DNA of 64,000 nt from Alphaproteobacteria bacterium (GCA_015062525.1 SUUM01000005.1:1-64000), one strand, 5' to 3'; numbered from the stretch's first letter, positions 49,839-59,396 are shown. The notes: a model not told the origin generated them from the sequence alone. Made by a program: numbers and translations.

Positions 49839-50777
49839 ATGAAGAAGTTTTTCAAAACACTTTGTCTGTTATGTCTGCTGGGATGTGGTTATGATATACC
49901 CAAAAAGACCAACCACACTGTATGTGGCGATATTTATTCCCTTGATTGGTCAAAAAAACAGGAAGCGATAGACATATATAATGCATGTTTAGCAACCTTG
50001 GACACAAACGATAAAAAATATACAGATTCTATGTTGTATCTGGCATATATCTATTTGTCCGACAATGAATACCAAGACATTGAATATGCCAATCAACTGA
50101 TTCACAACGCAATGCAGATAATGGCCGCTGATTGCGATGGTGCGCATGGTACATATGATAATTTTTGTTATTTTGAATATTTCAAAGACGAGGTTTCTTG
50201 GCCAGAATATTTTAAGAATTTTGATGATGCCAAACATTTATTTCACATGACCTTGCCTTGTGTTCACATAGATATGATAAAGGAAAATAAAAGCGCACTT
50301 GAATTGATAGAGGACTATTTCGGCAGTTCTCGTGATGCTGCTATTGCCGGTATTTGCGACCCCTTTAATCCATACGAGATAACACAATTAAGACGCTTTG
50401 TCCGGTCTCCTGGTTTTGACGAACTGTCAAAAATAAATCCAGAACCATCCATTAATGGCACAATGAGTTTCGCATTCAGTACATCAAATTATCATGATAT
50501 GATAGAGATGTTGACTTATCCTGTGTCTTTTTTTCAAGATAAGACACATGATGATTTATTCATAAAACTCAATTTTGAAGAAAAAAAGTTTTTTTATGCA
50601 AAAGATTTGCTATCAGAACTGGCTAAATATGACGACCTGGTTTTGATATATGATGCAATGGCAGACAATATCAAAAAATACTATATTGATGCATTACATA
50701 TGTCAGAACAAGATGCGGTCAAATATGCTAAAATGACCGCATCCACCCTGATTTTGCACAAAATATTCTATCGTTAG
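49839..50777 (+). CDS. Predicted lipoprotein, unknown function
   Basis: 'MKKFFKTLCLLCLLGCGYD' lipobox; 3' end overlaps the convergent gene by 4 nt. Confidence 0.75.
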   Translation: MKKFFKTLCLLCLLGCGYDIPKKTNHTVCGDIYSLDWSKKQEAIDIYNACLATLDTNDKKYTDSMLYLAYIYLSDNEYQDIEYANQLIHNAMQIMAADCDGAHGTYDNFCYFEYFKDEVSWPEYFKNFDDAKHLFHMTLPCVHIDMIKENKSALELIEDYFGSSRDAAIAGICDPFNPYEITQLRRFVRSPGFDELSKINPEPSINGTMSFAFSTSNYHDMIEMLTYPVSFFQDKTHDDLFIKLNFEEKKFFYAKDLLSELAKYDDLVLIYDAMADNIKKYYIDALHMSEQDAVKYAKMTASTLILHKIFYR

Positions 50778-51967
50778 TTTGCATTTAAAAACATTCGTTT
50801 TGTCCATTCACGACGAGCTTTTTGTACATCTTTTCTTTCAGACGCTTCCTTTGCGGCGGTTTTCCAGTCTTTATTTTTGATGGCTTCAAATAACTTTGGC
50901 CAATACCGTTCAGAAAACCTGTTGTTTCCCATATTAAATTGCATATCTAACAATGCTTGCTGTACAGATATCGGCATATCTATAAAATTCATTATTTTTT
51001 TGTTTAATTCATTGTATGCAATTTCCAGTTGTTGGTTAAACTGGTTATAAATTTGATTTGGCGATATTTGTATGTGTGCATAATCATATTCTCTAAAAGT
51101 ACCATTATTTATTTCTGATACCATTTTTGAATGAATATTTTGTTTTTCGGCTTCGGTTAATTCCGTACCAGTGTTTGTATTTATAATATCTAACTTTAAA
51201 AAATCGTTTAGTTTATGTATATTTTGACCGATTCCAATTGTTAAATAACCTTTGGAATCTGTGTATGGGCTTTTTCTGATTCCTTCGTGCGCCATTACAT
51301 CATTCTTAAATTTATCAGTTAATATATTTTTCATATCACTTGCCTTTTGTGTTTCTGGTTTTTGACCTTTGTAAACTTTGCTGTCTATTTTCTTGCCGGC
51401 CTCATTCAATTCTACTTCTTCAACCCAACAACGACAGTTTGGATGAACGGGGATATCTGATATACATTCTTCGGTTTCATAGACCGTCCCATCATTCCCC
51501 ACGCAGTCGTCGCATGTATTTTCGCCATGCTCGCTGTGCCATATCCATATCTTGGGCGTAATTTTGAATTCTGGAATATTCAAAACAAAGGTTTCCAGAC
51601 TGCGCTTTGATACATGACCGCCCGGCATTAAAACTTTGACCAGTATCGGCGTGCCAGGAACGACGTATTCTTCGATATCAAAATTAAAACCGATTGTTTC
51701 AAAGTAATCACCGTATGTGTCCAGGACATCTGCTTCTGCCTCGCTTTTATCAGACTCGAACTCCGTTTCTATTTCATGTTGTGCATTATAAAACTGCTCC
51801 AATGTCATATCATATTCTGGGCGCATCATACGACCCGTGGCATCAAACGCCACGGTTCCCGGATACAGAATATTCATATACTTGGTCGCACGTTTATATG
51901 TTTCGCTGTTTTTATCACCGTATTCAGGCGACGATATCAGTTCTTGTAAAAATTTTGGTGTTTGCAT
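50774..51967 (-). CDS. MuF-like phage head-morphogenesis domain fused to a lysozyme-like domain
   Basis: 'WIWHSEHGENTCDDCVGNDGTVYETEECISDIPVHPNCRCWVEEV' (MuF/gp7 C-x2-C...HPNCRC) then 'DVMAHEGIRKSPYTDSKGYLTIGIGQNIH...VQQALLDMQFNMG' (lysozyme-like). Start ATG 51967, RBS gggggaag. Confidence 0.75.
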   Translation of the reverse strand: MQTPKFLQELISSPEYGDKNSETYKRATKYMNILYPGTVAFDATGRMMRPEYDMTLEQFYNAQHEIETEFESDKSEAEADVLDTYGDYFETIGFNFDIEEYVVPGTPILVKVLMPGGHVSKRSLETFVLNIPEFKITPKIWIWHSEHGENTCDDCVGNDGTVYETEECISDIPVHPNCRCWVEEVELNEAGKKIDSKVYKGQKPETQKASDMKNILTDKFKNDVMAHEGIRKSPYTDSKGYLTIGIGQNIHKLNDFLKLDIINTNTGTELTEAEKQNIHSKMVSEINNGTFREYDYAHIQISPNQIYNQFNQQLEIAYNELNKKIMNFIDMPISVQQALLDMQFNMGNNRFSERYWPKLFEAIKNKDWKTAAKEASERKDVQKARREWTKRMFLNAN

Positions 51968-51977
51968 TTTCTTCCCC

Positions 51978-52080
51978 CATAAAAAAAACACCCGCGTGTG
52001 CGGGTAATAAAAAAGACGACCAAATGTCGTCCGCTGAATATGCGCATTATATCATAAAATACGAATTTTTTCAATAAAAA
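51978..52080 (-). promoter_or_regulatory. Promoter plus twin-hairpin leader (copy B)
   Basis: Minus strand: TTGAAA (52074-52069), 17 nt, TATAAT (52051-52046); hairpins at 52032-52014 and 52005-51990; ~90% identical to copy A. Confidence 0.85.
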
Positions 52081-52107
52081 ACACCCCGTTGGGGTGCCTT
52101 TTTATAA

Positions 52108-52185
52108 TGGGGCGGATAACCGGACTCGAACCGGCGACATTTGGTACCACAAACCAACGCTCTAACCAACTGAGCTATATCCGCC
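52108..52185 (-). tRNA. tRNA-His(GTG)
   Basis: Reverse complement G-GCGGATATAGCTCAGTTGGTTAGAGCGTTGGTTTGTGGTACCAA...GGTTCGAGTCCGGTTATCCGC-C-CCA; anticodon GTG, encoded G-1:C73. Confidence 0.95.
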
Positions 52186-52200
52186 ATACTGAATCTTTAT

Positions 52201-52276
52201 TGGTGGAGCTGATCGGACTCGAACCGACGACCCCTTGCATGCCATGCAAGTGCTCTACCAACTGAGCTACAACCCC
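52201..52276 (-). tRNA. tRNA-Ala(GGC)
   Basis: Reverse complement GGGGTTGTAGCTCAGTTGGTAGAGCACTTGCATGGCATGCAAG...GGTTCGAGTCCGATCAGCTCCACCA; anticodon GGC. Confidence 0.95.
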
Positions 52277-52326
52277 ACGACAACTTGAACTTGCACCCAA
52301 TCTCGGCTGTGCTATGCACAGACGGA

Positions 52327-52340
52327 TGAGCTACAACCCC
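52327..52340 (-). pseudogene. 5' fragment of tRNA-Ala upstream of intact gene
   Basis: Reverse complement GGGGTTGTAGCTCA = first 14 nt of tRNA-Ala(GGC), 64 nt upstream. Confidence 0.6.
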
Positions 52341-52421
52341 ATGCGCCGACATATTCTATATTTCTTCTTGCCAAATGTCAAATCAATTTGCTAATCTTTT
52401 TCATATCTAAGGAGACATAAC

Positions 52422-52982
52422 ATGGATTATCAATCATTAAAGGCCGAAGTTGAACAGAAAACGGCACAAACACTGGAAGTTTTGAAAAATGAATATGCGG
52501 GCTTGCGTACAGGGCGTGCGTCTGTACATTTACTGGATGCTGTGCGTGTGCCGGTCTATGGTTCTGAAATGCCAATTAACCAGGTTGCAACGGTTTCCAC
52601 ACCTGACAATCAAACATTATCTGTAACGGTTTGGGATATTACAAACGCGCCCGCTGTTGAAAAGGCCATTCGCGATTCGGGTTTGGGGCTGAACCCAATG
52701 ACGGCCGGCGGTGTAATTCGCCTGAACATGCCACCACTTACCGAAGAACGCCGTCGCGAATTGACCAAGGTTGCCGGTAAATATGCAGAAGAGGCTAAGA
52801 TTTCCATGCGCAACATCCGCCAAGATGCTATGGGCAAAATCAAGCGTGCCGTCAGCGACAAAGAAATTTCCGAAGATGACCAACGCAAATTCGAAGATGA
52901 TATTCAAAAGGTCTTTGACAAACGCGGGACCGAGGTTGACGCCCTTGCGCGTGAAAAAGAAGCCGACATTATGTCTGTTTAA
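52422..52982 (+). CDS. frr: Ribosome recycling factor
   Basis: 'LRTGRASVHLLDAVRVPVYGSEMPINQVATVSTPDNQTLSVTVWD'. Confidence 0.96.
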   Translation: MDYQSLKAEVEQKTAQTLEVLKNEYAGLRTGRASVHLLDAVRVPVYGSEMPINQVATVSTPDNQTLSVTVWDITNAPAVEKAIRDSGLGLNPMTAGGVIRLNMPPLTEERRRELTKVAGKYAEEAKISMRNIRQDAMGKIKRAVSDKEISEDDQRKFEDDIQKVFDKRGTEVDALAREKEADIMSV

Positions 52983-53762
52983 TTGCAATTAATGGATGGA
53001 ATGAATATGTTAAAATTATTCAAAAAGAAAACAGCGCCTGTGATTGCAGGCAAAATTCCCCAGCACATCGCATTTATCTGTGATGGTAATCGTCGTTGGG
53101 CGGAAATGCGTGGTCTGCCACCATTAATGGGGCACCAGGCGGGTATTTCAAATTTTGAAAATCTGGTTGATTGGTTTTTTGCGCGTGGTGTATCGACAAT
53201 AACGTTCTTTTGCTTTTCAACAGAAAACTGGAATCGTTCCGAAGACGAGGTTAATTTCCTTATGGATTTGTTCTATACTGAATTGACCAAGAACATGGAA
53301 CACGCACTGGAAAAGAATATTCGTTGCCGCGTAATTGGTTCACGCGATAGACTGCCAAAAAAACTGGCCGCCCTGTGCGATGAGTTAGAGGAAAAAACCG
53401 CCGAAAACACGGGCGGTACGGTTGCCTTTGCTGTGAATTATGGTGGGCAACAGGAAATTGTGGACGCGGTAAATGCGGCAATTGCGGCGGGCGAACCGGT
53501 CAGTTTGGAAACATTTGAAACATATCTGGATACGGGCGACCTGTTGCCAATTGATTTGATGGTTCGCACCAGTAATGAAAATCGCATTTCTAATTTCTTG
53601 CTGTGGAAATTGGCATATGCAGAATTGTTGTTTGTGCCAGAACATTGGCCCGATTTGGTTAAAAACGAACGTGGCTGGCAAAATGTACTGGATGAATTTG
53701 CAAAACGCAATCGCCGTTTTGGTGGTGGGAAAAAGGCAAATTATCTTGGTAAAAAGAAATAA
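52983..53762 (+). CDS. uppS: Isoprenyl transferase (undecaprenyl diphosphate synthase); exact start uncertain
   Basis: 'HIAFICDGNRRWAEMRGLPPLMGHQAG', 'TFFCFSTENWNRSEDEV'. Confidence 0.94.
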   Translation: MQLMDGMNMLKLFKKKTAPVIAGKIPQHIAFICDGNRRWAEMRGLPPLMGHQAGISNFENLVDWFFARGVSTITFFCFSTENWNRSEDEVNFLMDLFYTELTKNMEHALEKNIRCRVIGSRDRLPKKLAALCDELEEKTAENTGGTVAFAVNYGGQQEIVDAVNAAIAAGEPVSLETFETYLDTGDLLPIDLMVRTSNENRISNFLLWKLAYAELLFVPEHWPDLVKNERGWQNVLDEFAKRNRRFGGGKKANYLGKKK

Positions 53763-53774
53763 AGGGGACGGGTT

Positions 53775-54419
53775 ATGTCAAACACAACACAAAGAATAAT
53801 TGTTGGCACCATTATGGCGTCGATTGCTGCATTGGCGGCATTGGGCGAATACTTTGGTTTGCCCGCGGTACGTATTCTGGGAATTGTGGTCGTTTTGGCG
53901 ATGATTGTAGAATTCGTTTTATGCCTGCGTCGCGTGCCACGCGATATTGTGCGTGCAAATAAATTATCCTTGGGTGGCTTTCTGGTTTGGTTGTTCGTAA
54001 TGTTGGCGGCAATTAACGTTGTTGGTGCGCGTCCTTGGATTGTTTTGCTGTTGCTGATGATTATTTGTGCGGCGGACATTGGTGCATGGTTGTTTGGTCG
54101 TATTATTGGTGGCGATAAAATGTGGGAACGCCTGTCGGCGAACAAGACGTGGTCTGGCCAGATTGCGGGTGTTGCCTGTGGTACGTTTGCGGGTGTGATG
54201 TATGGTCTGTTGGGGGCGGATACATTTATGCCACAATTGATGTGGATTGGTATTAGTGTATCTTTATTGTCCCAGTATGGCGACTTGACCGCCAGTTGGA
54301 TTAAACGTAAACTGGGGATTAAGGATTTCGGTCGCATATTGCCGGGGCACGGTGGTGTATTGGACAGATTTGATGGCTGGATTTATGCATTGCCGTTGGT
54401 CTGGTTGGTTATGTTGTAA
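53775..54419 (+). CDS. cdsA: Phosphatidate cytidylyltransferase
   Basis: C-term 'QYGDLTASWIKRKLGIKDFGRILPGHGGVLDRFDGWIYALP'. Confidence 0.94.
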   Translation: MSNTTQRIIVGTIMASIAALAALGEYFGLPAVRILGIVVVLAMIVEFVLCLRRVPRDIVRANKLSLGGFLVWLFVMLAAINVVGARPWIVLLLLMIICAADIGAWLFGRIIGGDKMWERLSANKTWSGQIAGVACGTFAGVMYGLLGADTFMPQLMWIGISVSLLSQYGDLTASWIKRKLGIKDFGRILPGHGGVLDRFDGWIYALPLVWLVML

Positions 54420-54447
54420 GTTTGTATGGTAAAGGAAGGGTGAAAAC

Positions 54448-55515
54448 ATGCATATACTGTTGACGATTGTCGCACTGTTGATTGTTTTAGGCGTTGTCGT
54501 ATTTGTGCACGAGTTGGGGCATTTTTTAGCGGCGCGCTGGGCTGGTGTGCGTGTTGATACCTTTTCCATTGGTTTTGGCCCCGCGATTGTAAAGTGGCAC
54601 GATAAACGTGGAACATTGTGGAAAATTGCATGCTTGCCCCTGGGTGGCTATGTTTCTATCTATGGCCAAGAAGACATGTTCAACCGCAAAAAGTATGCGG
54701 AATTACCGGCTGAAAAAAAACGTGGTCACTATTTGTCTGCGCCCGCCTGGAAACAGTTTGTAATCATCGGTGCTGGTGTATTTATGAACTTTTTATTGGC
54801 GTGGATAATTTATACATCCTTGTTCATGTTCCAGCCACGCTTGGTCGGCAATTCCCAATTGCCCGTCATTGGCCAGGTAATTCAGGAATCGGTTGCCTTT
54901 AACGCGGGTGTCAAGCCGGGTGATACGATTGTTCGTATTGATAACGAAAAAATCACCAACTGGGGCGAGGTTATATTGGCCAAAGAACTTGCATCCAATC
55001 GTGATGCAGATGTCTTGATTGTCCGTGGCGATGAATTGGTAAATATCAAATTGTCGCCGGCGGAACGTTGGGGCATGGTTGCCGACGGTGCACGTCGTGC
55101 CGACCCAAAGCCCCAGGGACTGTTCCGCGCGATGTATTCTGGTGCGCGTAAAACATACTATGAATCTAAAACATTGGTTGTTGTGTTAAAACAGATTATA
55201 ACCGGCGAACGTTCATCAAAACAGTTGGGTTCGTTTATAACAATTGCCCAATATTCGGGACTGGCGCTTGCTGCGGGATTTTTCAGCCTGTTGTCCTTGA
55301 TTGCATTGCTGTCTGTTAATTTGGGCGTGCTGAATTTATTGCCACTGCCGGTACTGGACGGTGGGTATCTGTTGATATTAATTATCGAGGGGCTAACCCG
55401 TCGCAAACTTCAGGGTCGCGGCATGGAAATTGCAATTATGTGTGGTTGGATTTTGATTCTGGGGTTATTTATATTAACAATGTGGAATGATTTGGCACGT
55501 GTATTTGGGTTATAA
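54448..55515 (+). CDS. rseP: RIP metalloprotease RseP
   Basis: 'VFVHELGHFLAARWAGVRVDTFSIGFG', PDZ, 'LNLLPLPVLDGGYLL'. Confidence 0.95.
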   Translation: MHILLTIVALLIVLGVVVFVHELGHFLAARWAGVRVDTFSIGFGPAIVKWHDKRGTLWKIACLPLGGYVSIYGQEDMFNRKKYAELPAEKKRGHYLSAPAWKQFVIIGAGVFMNFLLAWIIYTSLFMFQPRLVGNSQLPVIGQVIQESVAFNAGVKPGDTIVRIDNEKITNWGEVILAKELASNRDADVLIVRGDELVNIKLSPAERWGMVADGARRADPKPQGLFRAMYSGARKTYYESKTLVVVLKQIITGERSSKQLGSFITIAQYSGLALAAGFFSLLSLIALLSVNLGVLNLLPLPVLDGGYLLILIIEGLTRRKLQGRGMEIAIMCGWILILGLFILTMWNDLARVFGL

Positions 55516-55518
55516 AAA

Positions 55519-57792
55519 ATGAAGAAAGTATCGTATATTGCATTATTGTCATTATTTGTTGCGCCCGCGGCATTGGGCGCAACCGTTTCGCGCATAGACG
55601 TATCGGGGAATCAGCGTATGGATGCGGAATCCATACGCATTTTGTCAGATGTTAAAATTGGCGACAATGTTGGTGAATCGCGCACAAATGCGATTGCGAA
55701 AAAATTACAGGAAAGTGGTTATTTTTCCAAAATCAACGTTCGCATGTCTGGCAACATATTAAAGATTGATGTGGCGGAATCCCCAATCATCAATATGGTC
55801 ACCATCGAAGGCAATGACGAAGTTTCCACCGACGATTTGAAAAAGGAAATCAAGACCGCCGAACGTGCGTCTTATGATGCAGCGACAATTGGCGCCGACG
55901 TTCAGCGTATGTTAACGGTCTATCAACGCCAGGGTTTTTTTGGCACCAAGATTGAACCACAAAAAATCGAACTGTCGGACAACCGTGTAAATATAGTGTA
56001 CGAGATTACCGAAGGGCACCCAACCTGGATAACTGACATTAAATTCGAAGGAAATAAAAAGTTTTCCGACCGCACCCTGCGTGGTGAAATTCTGTCGCGC
56101 GAACATGCTTGGTGGCGTTTTATGACGCAATTTGATACATTTGACGAAGATCGCATCCAATACGACGGTCAAATGTTGCGCCAGTTTTATTTGCGCAATG
56201 GTTATGTTGATTTCAATGTATCTGATATATCTGGCACATTCACCCCCGACCGCCAATATTATTCGGTCGTATTCACCGTGGAAGAGGGGGCTAAATACAA
56301 ATTCGGCAAATTAAATGTGGACAATCCGTTCCCGGATGTACCGACAGACGAACTGCTGGACGTGATTGTGATGTCGTCTGGCGATACATACAATGTGGAC
56401 TTGGTCGATGAAACATTATCGGCGTTGCGCAGTGCGGTTGCGGAATATGGTTATGCGTTTATAAACATTGAACCCGTCCCAACAAAAAACGCAGATGATA
56501 AAACGATTGACCTGACGTTCAAAATCCAAAAGACCAATCGCATTTACCTGAATTCGATTAATATATTGGGTAATGTGCGTACTTTTGATTCTGTGATTCA
56601 GCAATCTTTGCCAATGCGCGCGGGCGATCCATTTTCGCTTCAAACAATCGAAGAAGGCCGCCAGCGTTTAATGCGCACGCGCTATTTCAAAGATGTTCAA
56701 ATGGTCCCAACCCGCGTTGCAGATTCCAACATGATGAATCTGGACATACGTGTCGAAGAACAACCAACCGGTGAATTATCGGGCGGATTTGGTTGGTCAA
56801 ACATCAACGGATTTATGGTTGATGCGGGAATAACCGAAAACAACTTTATGGGACGCGGACAAATTGTACAACTGCGTGGCTCGATTGCGGAATATCAGAA
56901 ACAGGCCCTGTTCAGTTTTACCGAACCATATCTGTTTGGGCGTGCGTTGTCTGCGGGATTTGATGTGTCGTACACAATGTATGATTATTCGAACTTGGGT
57001 GGTTTTGGTTATGACCGCGATTCTTTGACGGTTGCGGGGCGCATGGGGTGGCGTCTGACCGACCATTGGACCCAGAACGTACGCCTGTCCGCTGCATTTG
57101 ACCAGAACTATGATATTCAGGCGGACGATGGCTGGCAAGAGGCACGCCTATACACCCTGGGCACCAATTTCCGCTATCATAACCTGGACACAAACTTTGC
57201 CCAGAACACACACACCGGTGTTGTTGCGAACCTGGGGGTGGCATACACGGGCTTTGGTGGCACAGAATCCTATATGCGATACAATGCGGACATCATTGGT
57301 ATGGTAAAATTCTGGGATGACCGCTGGCAATTGCGTTCTTCGCTGGACTTTGGCTATATTCAGCCATTGGGCGGTGATTATGTGTCGCGTGTTTATCGTT
57401 ATTTCTTGGGCGGCGAATCCCTGCGCGGTTTTGACGTGGCGGGCGTTGGTTCGCGTCTGTGGTATAATTCTACATATGCATTGGGCGGTCTGTGGAAATT
57501 AAATGGTTCGACCCAGTTAAATTTCCCAATGTTTATCCCAGACGAATACCAGATTAAGGGTTTCGTATTCTTTGATTATGGTGTCTTGGGCAAACCGCCT
57601 GAACAAGAATATAAAGATCCATATATGCATCAGCCAAATGACATTGATGATTCATGGCGTACATCTGTTGGCGTTGGTATTTATTGGAACACCCCAATGG
57701 GGCCAATGAATTTCAGTTGGGGCTGGCCGTTAAAGATGACCGACTATGACCGTGAACAACGATTCCTGTTATCGTTCGAAACCCAGTTTTAG
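55519..57792 (+). CDS. bamA: Outer membrane protein assembly factor BamA
   Basis: POTRA repeats, 'YFLGGESLRGFDVAGVGSR', C-terminal 'LLSFETQF'. Confidence 0.96.
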   Translation: MKKVSYIALLSLFVAPAALGATVSRIDVSGNQRMDAESIRILSDVKIGDNVGESRTNAIAKKLQESGYFSKINVRMSGNILKIDVAESPIINMVTIEGNDEVSTDDLKKEIKTAERASYDAATIGADVQRMLTVYQRQGFFGTKIEPQKIELSDNRVNIVYEITEGHPTWITDIKFEGNKKFSDRTLRGEILSREHAWWRFMTQFDTFDEDRIQYDGQMLRQFYLRNGYVDFNVSDISGTFTPDRQYYSVVFTVEEGAKYKFGKLNVDNPFPDVPTDELLDVIVMSSGDTYNVDLVDETLSALRSAVAEYGYAFINIEPVPTKNADDKTIDLTFKIQKTNRIYLNSINILGNVRTFDSVIQQSLPMRAGDPFSLQTIEEGRQRLMRTRYFKDVQMVPTRVADSNMMNLDIRVEEQPTGELSGGFGWSNINGFMVDAGITENNFMGRGQIVQLRGSIAEYQKQALFSFTEPYLFGRALSAGFDVSYTMYDYSNLGGFGYDRDSLTVAGRMGWRLTDHWTQNVRLSAAFDQNYDIQADDGWQEARLYTLGTNFRYHNLDTNFAQNTHTGVVANLGVAYTGFGGTESYMRYNADIIGMVKFWDDRWQLRSSLDFGYIQPLGGDYVSRVYRYFLGGESLRGFDVAGVGSRLWYNSTYALGGLWKLNGSTQLNFPMFIPDEYQIKGFVFFDYGVLGKPPEQEYKDPYMHQPNDIDDSWRTSVGVGIYWNTPMGPMNFSWGWPLKMTDYDREQRFLLSFETQF

Positions 57793-57851
57793 TCTTGACG
57801 GCGATTGTGAAATTTGCGTATAATTAAAAAAACAGGAAAGGGGGACACAAC

Positions 57852-57998
57852 ATGAAGAAATTATTTTGTGGTGTATTGTTGGCATTGTGCCTTGCCGGCT
57901 GTGGCCAGGTTTATGACCGCGAACCGGTTGGCGTTGGCTATGACAACAATGAATTAAAGTTAAGTCCATGCGCCTGCATCATGGTGTACCAGGCATAA
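57852..57998 (+). CDS. Small lipoprotein (48 aa), VirB7-like by position
   Basis: MKKLFCGVLLALCLAGCGQVYDREPVGVGYDNNELKLSPCACIMVYQA; lipobox LAGC; below the ORF track length cutoff. Confidence 0.65.
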   Translation: MKKLFCGVLLALCLAGCGQVYDREPVGVGYDNNELKLSPCACIMVYQA

Positions 57999-58034
57999 TT
58001 TACCATTAATTGTTCTGGAACCGGGGGGGACGGA

Positions 58035-58736
58035 TTGTTAAGATATCCAGACGAATTTAACACACCAACATTTCCGGCGGGTCCGCGTACTGCGTCCACC
58101 CGCGTGTTGTCTGTTGCAATAATGGTTGTATTTTTTTTGATTATATGCGCATGCGGTCTGTTACTTTGGACCCAGCGTTCCGCCCACGTCCATCCGTTCT
58201 TGGTGTCAATAAATAACATCACGGGTCAATGGGAAATCGTCGGACACCAGCATGGTGCAATGCGCGAAATGTCCACCACCCAGACATTACAGGAATCGGT
58301 CCTTGGGAAATTTGTGCGCAACTGGTTTTGGATTGCTGCGAACGATGATTTGAATGTGGCGCGCTGGGAAAAATGCGACCGTGCATTGGCGTGCAGCCCT
58401 GAAAACAAAACCGGTGTTGAAACGGGCGCGTGCGGAATTTATTGCCTGACGGGTGAAGACATGTTTTCGCGTTTCAATACAAATGTTAAACCGGAATACC
58501 AGGCGCGTATCGCAGATGGTGAAACATGGCACGTTGATATGTCGTCAATTCAGATGTTGCCTATTGGCGAAGTTCTGCCGAATGGTGGCGCATGGCAAAT
58601 TCGCGCAAAAATCATTTCAAACAAATCTGCCCCGATTGAAATATTGGCATACGCAACCGTTGGGCGTAATATGGATGCATATCCACAAACATTGGGATAC
58701 TATGTGGCGGACTTTAACGCGTATCGGATGAACTGA
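58035..58736 (+). CDS. VirB8-like inner-membrane protein (tentative)
   Basis: Single N-terminal TM, 'HVHPFLVSINNITGQWEIV', TTG start with GGGGGGA RBS. Confidence 0.55.
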   Translation: MLRYPDEFNTPTFPAGPRTASTRVLSVAIMVVFFLIICACGLLLWTQRSAHVHPFLVSINNITGQWEIVGHQHGAMREMSTTQTLQESVLGKFVRNWFWIAANDDLNVARWEKCDRALACSPENKTGVETGACGIYCLTGEDMFSRFNTNVKPEYQARIADGETWHVDMSSIQMLPIGEVLPNGGAWQIRAKIISNKSAPIEILAYATVGRNMDAYPQTLGYYVADFNAYRMN

Positions 58737-59377
58737 TGAAAAAGTTGATAATGTTTTTATCGGGATTGATGTTAATGGTACTTATGTGCGGTGCCTTGGT
58801 TTTGGCGGGATTTATTTATGATACGGGTTCCAAAACAACAATCGACACGTATTTTTTTCAGCCCGATGATAACGCGATACGTCGCCCCGGCGTTCCGGTT
58901 GATGATTTGGTTCTGGGGGCGGACAAGATGCGTGAACGCCTTATTGCGAAATACATAACGGAATATTTCTATGCCACCCCAGACATATCGGACGTCAACC
59001 GGCGCAAGGCCGGCGAAACATCCCTGTATCGTATGTCTGCGCGTCCGGTGTTTAAGGCATGGCTGACAAATGTTGCCCCTGAAATAGAAGATTTGGCAAA
59101 CTCACGTGCACTGCGTACGGTATCTTTGGTGTCATTAACCCAGGACACAAATAACAAATACTGGATTGCGGAATACGAATTAAAAACATGGCAGACGCCA
59201 AACAATTTTGCGATAAAACCAGTTGTAAATCGCGGCATTTTGTACCTGGGTATAAATTATGCACCGGGCATGCGCGATAAAATTGGCAAAAAATCGGTCG
59301 AAGACTATCTGGAATCTGGGGGCGACCCCGCGGCCGTGTTCAAGTTTATTGTGATTGATGTTGCATCACATGACTAA
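58736..59377 (+). CDS. Second single-TM periplasmic protein, possibly VirB8-like
   Basis: TGATG overlap with the previous gene; N-term TM; similar size and layout. Confidence 0.45.
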   Translation: MKKLIMFLSGLMLMVLMCGALVLAGFIYDTGSKTTIDTYFFQPDDNAIRRPGVPVDDLVLGADKMRERLIAKYITEYFYATPDISDVNRRKAGETSLYRMSARPVFKAWLTNVAPEIEDLANSRALRTVSLVSLTQDTNNKYWIAEYELKTWQTPNNFAIKPVVNRGILYLGINYAPGMRDKIGKKSVEDYLESGGDPAAVFKFIVIDVASHD

Positions 59378-59396
59378 AATGGGAATAATATAGTAT

